A DNA stretch of 6,082 bases from Bacteroidales bacterium. Its GTDB lineage: Bacteria; Bacteroidota; Bacteroidia; Bacteroidales; JAADGE01. The position numbers and the translations under genes were made by a program. How positions within the stretch are numbered: position 1 is the stretch's first letter; each line of letters begins with the position of its first letter. This document shows positions 1 to 6,082 of this stretch, in pieces. The notes under the pieces were generated by a model. That model worked only from the letters and a program-made list of their open reading frames with translations. It made no database searches and was not told the origin of the DNA. The DNA lies in assembly GCA_026987795.1 (NCBI GenBank), contig JALSMF010000229.1:1-6082 (forward strand). Direction: 5' to 3'.

Positions 1-1
1 T

Positions 2-1165
2 ATTATGTTTAGAGTGCCTTGGATGGATGATAACGGTGAGATTCAGATAAATAAAGGTTACAGAGTTGAAATGAACAGTGCGATAGGACCTTATAAAGGA
101 GGTCTTCGTTTTCACCCTACTGTATATCTGGGGTTATTAAAATTTTTGGCATTTGAGCAGGTTTTTAAAAACAGTTTAACAACTTTACCTATGGGCGGCG
201 GTAAAGGCGGGTCTAATTTTGACCCTAAAGGGAAATCTGATATGGAGGTTATGCGTTTTTGCCAAAGTTTTATGACGGAACTTCAGCGACATATAGGTCC
301 TGATACTGATGTCCCTGCAGGAGATATAGGAGTAGGCGGAAGAGAAATCGGATTTTTGTACGGACAATACAAACGTTTGCGTAATGAATTTACGGGAGTT
401 CTTACAGGTAAAGGTTTAGAGTGGGGCGGAAGCCTTATAAGACCTGAAGCTACCGGATACGGTGCTGTGTATTTTGCGGAAGAAATGCTTAAAACAAAAG
501 GTGACAGTATGAAAGGAAAAACTGTTACTGTTTCAGGTTCGGGTAATGTTGCACAATATGCAACCGAAAAATGTATTCAACTCGGAGCTAAAGTTGTAAC
601 TTTGTCCGACTCTAAAGGATATATTTATGACCCTGACGGTATTGACGAAGAAAAACTTGCTTTTGTTCTTGAGCTTAAAAATGTTAAGAGAGGAAGAATT
701 AAGGAATATGCCGATAAATACGGTTGCGAATATCACGAAGGCAAACGTCCTTGGGGTGTTAAATGTGATGTTGCTCTTCCTTGTGCTACTCAAAATGAAA
801 TTGACAAAGAAGAAGCTGAAATTTTAGTTAAAAACGGTTGCTTTGTTGTTTCCGAAGGTGCTAATATGCCTTCTGAGCCGGATGCAATTGAAGTATTCCA
901 AAAAAATAAAATTTTGTTTGCTCCGGGAAAAGCTGCAAATGCCGGCGGTGTTGCAGTTTCAGGTTTAGAAATGTCACAAAATTCTATTCGATTAAGCTGG
1001 ACTCGTGAAGAGGTTGATGCCAAATTGCATCAAATAATGAAAGATATTCATTCAACTTGTGTTAAATACGGCAAAAACGGTGATTATACCGATTATGTTA
1101 AAGGAGCTAATATCGGCGGCTTTGTTAAAGTTGCAGATGCTATGCTTGCTCAGGGTTTGGTCTAA
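2..1165 (+). CDS. gdhA: NADP-type glutamate dehydrogenase, 5'-truncated by the window edge
   Basis: Glutamate dehydrogenase reductively aminates 2-oxoglutarate with ammonium to L-glutamate in the cytoplasm, a main ammonium-assimilation reaction. The frame is open from base 2; numbering below takes the Met at base 5 as 1. The substrate-domain signatures are GPYKGGLRFHP (28-38, Lys31) and PMGGGKGGSNFDPK (62-75, Lys67), which hold the substrate-binding and catalytic lysines, followed by PAGDIGVGGRE (105-114, catalytic Asp107). The Rossmann fold starts at SGSGNVAQYA (177-186), and the next strand ends SDSKG (201-205), as in NADP-dependent E. coli GdhA, so NADP use is inferred. FAPGKAANAGG (305-315) and GANIGGFVKVADAMLAQG (367-384) complete the C-terminal half. 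By recalled alignment with the 447-residue E. coli enzyme about 60 N-terminal residues are missing, so the Met at base 5 is internal. The gene ends in tandem in-frame TAA TAA codons. Its promoter is outside the window. Confidence 0.97.
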   Translation: MMFRVPWMDDNGEIQINKGYRVEMNSAIGPYKGGLRFHPTVYLGLLKFLAFEQVFKNSLTTLPMGGGKGGSNFDPKGKSDMEVMRFCQSFMTELQRHIGPDTDVPAGDIGVGGREIGFLYGQYKRLRNEFTGVLTGKGLEWGGSLIRPEATGYGAVYFAEEMLKTKGDSMKGKTVTVSGSGNVAQYATEKCIQLGAKVVTLSDSKGYIYDPDGIDEEKLAFVLELKNVKRGRIKEYADKYGCEYHEGKRPWGVKCDVALPCATQNEIDKEEAEILVKNGCFVVSEGANMPSEPDAIEVFQKNKILFAPGKAANAGGVAVSGLEMSQNSIRLSWTREEVDAKLHQIMKDIHSTCVKYGKNGDYTDYVKGANIGGFVKVADAMLAQGLV

Positions 1166-1183
1166 TAAATCAAATTTTGTATT

Positions 1184-1222
1184 AAAAATAAAAGCTCCGT
1201 TTTTCTGCGGGGCTTTTTTTAT
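1184..1222 (+). terminator. Rho-independent terminator after gdhA, probably bidirectional
   Basis: The arms AAAAGCTCCG (1190-1199) and CGGGGCTTTT (1208-1217) pair over 10 bp with one U-G wobble around an 8-nt loop (1200-1207). A run of seven T (1214-1220) follows on the plus strand, 25 bp after the gdhA stop. On the minus strand the same hairpin has one A-C mismatch and is followed by TTTTATTTTT, so it can also end the leftward secA to era transcript, whose last stop codon lies about 20 bp before it. The 75-bp convergent gap contains nothing else that I can see. Confidence 0.87.
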
Positions 1223-1240
1223 TGTAATGTTTTATAAATT

Positions 1241-2122
1241 TTATTTATAACCGAAACGTTTAAGTTTGCTTTCATCGGAACGCCAGTTTTCCGCAACTTT
1301 AACGTAAAGTTCCAAAAATACCTTTTTTTTGAAAAATTTTTCTATCTCTTTTCTGGCATCAATACCGACATATTTTATTGCTTTTCCTTGGTGTCCTATA
1401 ATAATTCCTTTCTGTGTTTTTCTTTCTGTGTAAATTATACTTCTGATTTTTATAATATCATCGCTTTCTTTAAATTCTTCAACTTCAACTTCGACAGAGT
1501 AGGGGATTTCCTTTTTATATCGCATCAGAATTTTTTCTCTGATTATTTCGGAAACAAAAAAACGTTCGCTTTTATCCGTAAGTTGGTCTTTCGGAAAAAA
1601 CGGAGGAGATTCGGGAGCAAGTTCTAATATTCTGTTAAATATATTCTGAACATTAAATTTATTAGTTGCAGACGTCGGAAATATTTCTGCATCGGGTAAT
1701 ATTTTTTCCCATTTTTTAACGAGTTTTATTATGTCTTCTTGGTTCGACAGGTCTATTTTATTTAATATAAGAAGAGTGGGAACTTTTGTTTTTCTTACTT
1801 TTTCAATAAAGTCGATATTTTTTTCTTCTTTTTCGTAAACATCAGTTACATAGAGAATTATGTCGGCATCAATAAGTGCTGATTCGGAAAAGTTACGCAT
1901 TGATTCCTGAAGTTTGTAATGCGGTTTTAAAATTCCCGGTGTATCGGAAAATACGAGTTGGAAGTTGCTGCCGTTAACTATTCCTTTAATGTTACGGCGT
2001 GTTGTTTGTGATTTTGATGTTACGACAGACAGCCTTTCTCCTACAAATTCATTCATCAAAGTGGATTTCCCCACGTTAGGATTTCCTATTATATTTACAA
2101 ATGCGGCTTTATGATTATCCAT
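1241..2122 (-). CDS. era: GTPase Era, 30S ribosome assembly factor
   Basis: Era is a GTP-binding protein that binds the 3' end of 16S rRNA and assists maturation of the 30S subunit; it acts in the cytoplasm, partly at the membrane. At 293 residues it is full length (E. coli Era has 301). The GTPase domain shows G1 GNPNVGKST (13-21), the switch I/G2 stretch QTTRRNIKG (39-47), G3 DTPG (60-63), G4 NKID (121-124) and G5 SAT (151-153). The C-terminal KH RNA-binding domain spans roughly 195-285, with its GxxG loop at GHQG (243-246) in the Era-typical context QKGIIIGHQGKAIKYVG. The start at 2122 puts G1 at the usual distance from the N-terminus. It lies 6 bp after the stop of the upstream transglycosylase gene, and the leader (ctgaaagtaa before ATG) has no clear Shine-Dalgarno sequence. 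Era is the last gene of the leftward unit. An A8 tract in the coding strand (1323-1330 on the plus strand) lies in the KH domain and the frame is intact across it. Confidence 0.97.
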   Translation of the reverse strand: MDNHKAAFVNIIGNPNVGKSTLMNEFVGERLSVVTSKSQTTRRNIKGIVNGSNFQLVFSDTPGILKPHYKLQESMRNFSESALIDADIILYVTDVYEKEEKNIDFIEKVRKTKVPTLLILNKIDLSNQEDIIKLVKKWEKILPDAEIFPTSATNKFNVQNIFNRILELAPESPPFFPKDQLTDKSERFFVSEIIREKILMRYKKEIPYSVEVEVEEFKESDDIIKIRSIIYTERKTQKGIIIGHQGKAIKYVGIDARKEIEKFFKKKVFLELYVKVAENWRSDESKLKRFGYK

Positions 2123-2128
2123 TTACTT

Positions 2129-3115
2129 TCAGAAGTTTATAGTGTTTATTATACTGTCAGGGTTTTGTAAGTCGGCTGTATAGTTTTTATTTCTGCTCCC
2201 TTCGAGCGGAATTTTTATCGTGTATTTTTTCTTGTATTTATTTGTCAGAAAACTGTCTCGCAACCAAGGGTTTAAGTATTTAAGTATTTTATAATTAGTA
2301 TTAAAATCTTCTGCAAATTTTGAGAAATCGGTAACGGCAGTATCTATTGTAATTTCTTTGTAAGGAATTACAGGGTATAAATCGCGTTTACGAAATTTAA
2401 AACCGTATTTCTGAGGGTTTTCCATTATAATTTTGAAAGCAATAATTCTGTAAACATAGCGTGATGTCTCAGTGTTTAGTAACAAATCGTAGTATGAAGA
2501 GGCATTTTGCCTTTTAAGTTGTTTGTCTAAGTTTCCTTGACCTGTGTTGTAAGATGCCGCAACCAAAGCCCAGTTTTTATATTTTTTGTAAGCATCTTTC
2601 AGGTATTTGCATGCGGTTTCGGCAGATTTTTCAAAATGGTAGCGTTCGTCAACTTCTTTGTTTATTTCAAGTCCGTAGCTTTGTCCGGTTCTTTTCATTA
2701 TTTGCCAAAAACCTGCGGCTCCGGCAGGCGAAACTGTATTTGACAAACCGCTTTCGGCTACGGGAAGGTATTTAAAATCTTCCGGGATACCGTTTTTTTT
2801 AAGAATTTTTTCAATTTCGGGAAAATAGCGGTGAGCACGTTTCAGGTATAAAAAAGTTTCTGAATGCCAATATGTTATTTTATGTATCTCTTTATCAAGA
2901 GATTCTCTTACGTCAAAGTTTTCCAGCGGAACTTTTTCGCCGGCAAAGTTTATAGTATCCGGTAAGGGCAAGGCGTATACAGAGTATGTGCTGTCTATCA
3001 GGTTGTTATATTTTTCAGTTGCAGAATAATATTTTTTTGCAAAGACAAACAGAGTTATTATGCCTGTAAGTGCTAATGCGTATATTATACCGGAACTTAT
3101 TTTTTTCATTGTCAT
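2129..3115 (-). CDS. Membrane-anchored lytic transglycosylase, family 1 (MltD/Slt-like)
   Basis: This is a predicted peptidoglycan lytic transglycosylase of 328 residues, which would cleave the MurNAc-GlcNAc bond to form 1,6-anhydromuramic ends on the periplasmic side. A basic MTMKK start and a hydrophobic segment (about 9-26) form a signal peptide or anchor. With KK following it and no lipobox Cys or clear cleavage site, an uncleaved anchor seems likelier. The transglycosylase domain spans about 100-235. Glu121 in LPVAESGL is the predicted catalytic acid, AGAAGFWQIM (131-140) is the second signature, and AASYNTGQGN (186-195) is the third; all are intact and the order matches MltD-type enzymes. 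Residues about 255-303, containing LNPWLR (281-286) and YTIKIP (298-303), resemble a single degenerate LysM-like module; that is inference. Met1 at 3115 and Met3 at 3109 are both possible starts. The gene begins 6 bp after the secA stop and ends 6 bp before era. An A8 tract lies at 2793-2800 and the frame is intact across it. Confidence 0.92.
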   Translation of the reverse strand: MTMKKISSGIIYALALTGIITLFVFAKKYYSATEKYNNLIDSTYSVYALPLPDTINFAGEKVPLENFDVRESLDKEIHKITYWHSETFLYLKRAHRYFPEIEKILKKNGIPEDFKYLPVAESGLSNTVSPAGAAGFWQIMKRTGQSYGLEINKEVDERYHFEKSAETACKYLKDAYKKYKNWALVAASYNTGQGNLDKQLKRQNASSYYDLLLNTETSRYVYRIIAFKIIMENPQKYGFKFRKRDLYPVIPYKEITIDTAVTDFSKFAEDFNTNYKILKYLNPWLRDSFLTNKYKKKYTIKIPLEGSRNKNYTADLQNPDSIINTINF

Positions 3116-3121
3116 AAAAAA

Positions 3122-6082
3122 TTACTTAATCAAAACCGCTTCTCCGTTTTCTATGTCAATTAATAATTTTTTGTATTTTCCTTCAACAATTTTACCGTCT
3201 TTGTATTTTACTTTTACAATATCATTTCTTCCTATTTTTTTCTCAACTCTTACGGGTTGAATTTTTTTATTTTGCTGACCTTGTCCTTGCCCTGACCTTT
3301 GCCCTTCAAATTCCTCTTTTTCTGTATCATATTTACTTAAATCAAGTTTTTGAATACGTCCTTGTTGAATATTTCCGGGGTCTTGTGTAAATAATTTTGC
3401 TTTTAAAAGTGCATTAACAACAGCTCTGTTATTGTTGTCAAGCATGTTTTTAAACAATTCGTATGATTCGAATTTGTATATCAAAAGAGGGTCTTTTTGT
3501 TCGTATGAAGCATTTTGAACTGATTGTTTTAAATCGTCCATTTCTCTCAGGTGTTCTTTCCATGATGCATCTATTGTAGAGAGAACTATTTGCTTTTCAA
3601 ATTCCGTAGCAACTTCTTTACCTTTTGTATTGTATGCTTTTTCGAGATTGACGATAATGTGATAAACATTAATGCCGTCAGTTATCGGAACATCTATGTT
3701 CTTATATTGTCCCGACATTGTTTCGTATACGTTTTTTATGACGGGAAATGCTTGTTCTATAATGTTTTCTTTTCTTCGTTTGTAATCTTGAATTACGATT
3801 TTAAATATTTTGTCTGTCAGTTCGTTCGGTTTCAGTTCTCTGAATTCTTCTTCGTTAATCGGAGATTCTACGGCAAGTGTTCTGAACAGGTCCATTTTAA
3901 AGTCTTCATAATCAAAACCGTAATTATTGTTTACCACGCTGCTGCAGGTATCGTAAATCATATTTGCCAAATCTGCACCGAGTCTTTCTCCGTAAAGAGC
4001 GTGTCGTCTTAATTTGTAAACAACCTCACGTTGAGAGTTCATTACATCGTCATATTCAATAAGTCGTTTACGTATTCCGAAGTTATTTTCTTCAACTTTT
4101 CGTTGGGCTCTTTCAATTGATTTTGAAATCATAGGGTGTTGGATAACTTCACCTTCTTTTAAACCCATTCTGTCCATAAGTTTTGCAATTCTGTCAGAGC
4201 CGAACATTCTCATAAGGTCATCTTCGAGAGAAACGAAGAATTGTGATGATCCCGGGTCTCCTTGTCGTCCGGCACGTCCTCTTAATTGTCGGTCGACACG
4301 TCGTGAATCGTGTCGTTCTGTTCCTACTATTGCTAAACCTCCGGCTTTTTTTACTTCTTCGGTTAGTTTTATGTCAGTTCCGCGACCGGCCATATTCGTT
4401 GCTATTGTTACAACACTTTTTTTCCCTGCTTGTGCAACAATTTCTGCTTCTCTTTTATGCAGTTTTGCATTAAGGACGTTATGTTCTATTTTTCTTATTT
4501 TAAGCATTTTGCTTAAAAGTTCGGATATTTCTACGGAAGTTGTTCCTACAAGCACCGGTCTTCCGGCTTTTACCAAATCGTTTATTTCGTAAATAACGGC
4601 ATTATATTTTTCACGTTTGGTTTTAAAAACCATATCGTCTTTATCGTCTCTTATTATCGGAACATTTGTGGGTATAACGGTAACATCAAGTTCGTAAATA
4701 TCCCAAAATTCTTTTGCTTCGGTTTCTGCCGTTCCTGTCATACCTGCAAGCTTGTGATACATACGAAAATAATTTTGCAGTGTAACTGTAGCATAAGTTT
4801 GTGTAGATGCTTCTACTTTTACATTTTCTTTTGCCTCAATTGCCTGGTGCAGTCCGTCTGAATATCGTCGTCCTTCCATAATACGACCTGTCTGTTCATC
4901 AACTATTTTTACCTGATTGTCAATAACAACATATTCAACATCTTTTTCAAACATTGCATAGGCTTTGAGCAACTGGTTCATAGCATGGACGCGTACTGTT
5001 TTTGTTGAGTAATTTGCAAGAAGTTCGTCTTTTGCTTTTAATTTTTCTTTTTCTGTTAAATCTGATTGTTCAATTTCTGCTATTTCAGAGCCTATATCCG
5101 GCAGGACATAAAATTCTTTATCTTCTACTTCGGCTGAAATAAGGTCTATACCTTTGTCTGTAAGTTCTACAGAATTGTTTTTCTCATCAATAATGAAATA
5201 AAGGTCGTCTGTAATTTCGGGCATCCGTTTTGCATTTTCGGCAAGGTATATGTTTTCTGTTTTCAATAGAAGGGTTTTCATTCCTTCTTCACTCAGAAAT
5301 TTGATTATTGCCGAGTTTTTCGGCAGTCCCTTGTGTGCTCTGAGCAGGTAAATCGCACCTTGCTCTCTGTCTTTTTTATTTTCTGATTTTAACAGTTTTT
5401 TTGCGTCTGAAAGAAGTTTTGTAACTAATTTTTTTTGGTTGTTGTATAGTTGAACTACTTTTGGTTTAAGTTCTTTGAAGAGTTCTTCATCTTTTGACTG
5501 ACCTCTGTCTTGTACGGCTCCGGATATTATAAGCGGTGTTCTTGCATCGTCAATAAGAACTGAGTCTACTTCATCTACAATTGCGTAGTTGTGTCTTCTT
5601 TGAACGAGGTCTTCCGGGCTGAGAGCCATATTGTCTCTGAGGTAATCAAATCCGAATTCGTTATTTGTTCCGAATGTTACGTCTGCTCTGTATGCGTTTC
5701 TTCTTGCTTCTGAGTTTGGTTGGTGTTTGTCTATACAATCAACACGCATACCGTGAAATTCGTATAATGTTCCCATCCATTCGGCATCTCTTTTTGCGAG
5801 GTAGTCGTTTACGGTAACCATATGAACACCTCTTCCCGTGAGTGCGTTAAGGAATACGGGTAATGTTGCAACGAGAGTTTTTCCTTCGCCTGTTGCCATT
5901 TCGGCTATTTTACCTTGATGCAAAATAATTCCGCCTATGAGCTGTACATCGTAATGTACCATATCCCATGTTATCATATTGCCTCCTGCAATCCATTTAT
6001 TATGGTATATTGCTTTATCTCCTTTTATTTCAATGTCGTCTCTTTTTGCAGCTAATTCACGGTCGTAATCTGTTGCTGTTAC
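3122..6082 (-). CDS. secA: Protein translocase ATPase SecA, 5'-truncated by the window edge
   Basis: SecA is the ATPase motor that pushes unfolded preproteins through SecYEG. The frame stays open to base 6082, adding 35 residues (including KGDKAIYHNKWIAGGN) before the Met at 5977, which is therefore internal; 986 residues are visible and roughly 100-130 are missing. Numbering from that Met: Walker A MATGEGKT (27-34), Walker B DEVDS (135-139), LIDDARTPLIISG (141-153), then a long insertion (about 158-255), YSDGLHQAIEAKE (372-384) and AGMTGTAETE (411-420). The second nucleotide-binding domain has VLVGTTSVE (475-483), ATNMAGRGTDI (526-536) and RQLRGRAGRQGDPGSSQF (563-580). The helical scaffold includes IEYDDVMNSQREVVY (640-654) and DASWKEHLREMD (803-814). 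After a Q/G-rich linker (about 892-905) comes IGRND (915-919), then a basic tail with no Cys instead of the usual zinc-binding motif. It is the first visible gene of the leftward unit, followed after 6 bp by the lytic transglycosylase. Confidence 0.98.
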   Translation of the reverse strand, partial: VTATDYDRELAAKRDDIEIKGDKAIYHNKWIAGGNMITWDMVHYDVQLIGGIILHQGKIAEMATGEGKTLVATLPVFLNALTGRGVHMVTVNDYLAKRDAEWMGTLYEFHGMRVDCIDKHQPNSEARRNAYRADVTFGTNNEFGFDYLRDNMALSPEDLVQRRHNYAIVDEVDSVLIDDARTPLIISGAVQDRGQSKDEELFKELKPKVVQLYNNQKKLVTKLLSDAKKLLKSENKKDREQGAIYLLRAHKGLPKNSAIIKFLSEEGMKTLLLKTENIYLAENAKRMPEITDDLYFIIDEKNNSVELTDKGIDLISAEVEDKEFYVLPDIGSEIAEIEQSDLTEKEKLKAKDELLANYSTKTVRVHAMNQLLKAYAMFEKDVEYVVIDNQVKIVDEQTGRIMEGRRYSDGLHQAIEAKENVKVEASTQTYATVTLQNYFRMYHKLAGMTGTAETEAKEFWDIYELDVTVIPTNVPIIRDDKDDMVFKTKREKYNAVIYEINDLVKAGRPVLVGTTSVEISELLSKMLKIRKIEHNVLNAKLHKREAEIVAQAGKKSVVTIATNMAGRGTDIKLTEEVKKAGGLAIVGTERHDSRRVDRQLRGRAGRQGDPGSSQFFVSLEDDLMRMFGSDRIAKLMDRMGLKEGEVIQHPMISKSIERAQRKVEENNFGIRKRLIEYDDVMNSQREVVYKLRRHALYGERLGADLANMIYDTCSSVVNNNYGFDYEDFKMDLFRTLAVESPINEEEFRELKPNELTDKIFKIVIQDYKRRKENIIEQAFPVIKNVYETMSGQYKNIDVPITDGINVYHIIVNLEKAYNTKGKEVATEFEKQIVLSTIDASWKEHLREMDDLKQSVQNASYEQKDPLLIYKFESYELFKNMLDNNNRAVVNALLKAKLFTQDPGNIQQGRIQKLDLSKYDTEKEEFEGQRSGQGQGQQNKKIQPVRVEKKIGRNDIVKVKYKDGKIVEGKYKKLLIDIENGEAVLIK

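Noticed and set aside
5..7. ATG as the start of gdhA
   Set aside because: The translation begins mid-domain (about E. coli residue 62), so the true start lies left of the window.
533..1023. Minus-strand frames (533-793 and 790-1023) opposite gdhA
   Set aside because: gdhA is conserved at residue level through the whole stretch, and these frames are its antisense reflections without domains or plausible starts.
1163..1168. Tandem TAA TAA at the end of gdhA as a special signal
   Set aside because: Back-to-back stop codons are common in AT-rich genomes and need no special explanation.
1388..1627. 79-codon plus-strand frame opposite era
   Set aside because: It is a shadow of the era KH-domain region with Phe/Ser/Asn-rich low-complexity translation and no family resemblance.
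2537..2775. Two overlapping plus-strand frames opposite the transglycosylase
   Set aside because: They overlap each other and the catalytic domain of a well-supported gene and show no protein family features.
3590..4012. 140-codon open frame on the plus strand, antisense to secA
   Set aside because: It is rich in Phe, Val, Ile and Cys, as expected when an AT-rich Lys/Glu-rich gene is read in reverse. It has no recognisable domain, and the SecA frame on the other strand is unmistakable.
1323..5436. A8 homopolymers in the coding strand, one in each leftward gene (1323-1330, 2793-2800, 5429-5436), considered as slippage or phase-variation sites
   Set aside because: Each encodes lysines in its normal frame, all three genes are intact, they are essential or housekeeping types, and such runs are expected by chance in AT-rich DNA.
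5975..5977. ATG as the start of SecA
   Set aside because: The frame continues upstream without a stop to 6082 and encodes conserved SecA sequence (KGDKAIYHNKWIAGGN), so this Met is internal.

Overview
The window is an AT-rich (by eye roughly 35-40% GC, not counted) bacterial chromosomal segment that looks like ordinary core genome. Three things point to Bacteroidota, probably Bacteroidales or a relative. SecA carries a long lineage-type insertion after its LIDDARTPLIISG motif and uses Bacteroidota-style wording elsewhere. The two visible gene starts have no Shine-Dalgarno sequence, only A/T-rich leaders. A membrane-anchored MltD-like lytic transglycosylase ends in the NPWLR-type tail I associate with Bacteroidota homologues. 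This placement rests on recognised protein features; no database search was possible.

Layout: a 5'-truncated gdhA (NADP-type glutamate dehydrogenase) runs rightward from the left edge to 1165. A 75-bp gap follows and holds a rho-independent hairpin that can serve both strands. From the right edge, three genes run leftward: secA (its 5' end lies beyond 6082), a family-1 lytic transglycosylase, and era. The two junctions inside this trio are each 6 bp, which suggests one transcript in the order secA, lytic transglycosylase, era, ending at the hairpin shared with gdhA. No promoter is visible, because the starts of both transcription units lie outside the window.

Functionally the leftward unit combines protein export (SecA motor), peptidoglycan cleavage in the envelope (transglycosylase) and 30S ribosome maturation (Era). 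gdhA is an independent nitrogen-assimilation gene that converges on it. There is no gene-free stretch above 300 bases, and I see no RNA gene, mobile element, CRISPR array, attachment site or long repeat.

I found no convincing previously undescribed system. The best second-look item is the SecA C-terminus. The usual cysteine-rich zinc-binding tail is absent, and the protein instead keeps the preceding IGRND segment and then ends in a basic, probably beta-rich stretch without cysteine.
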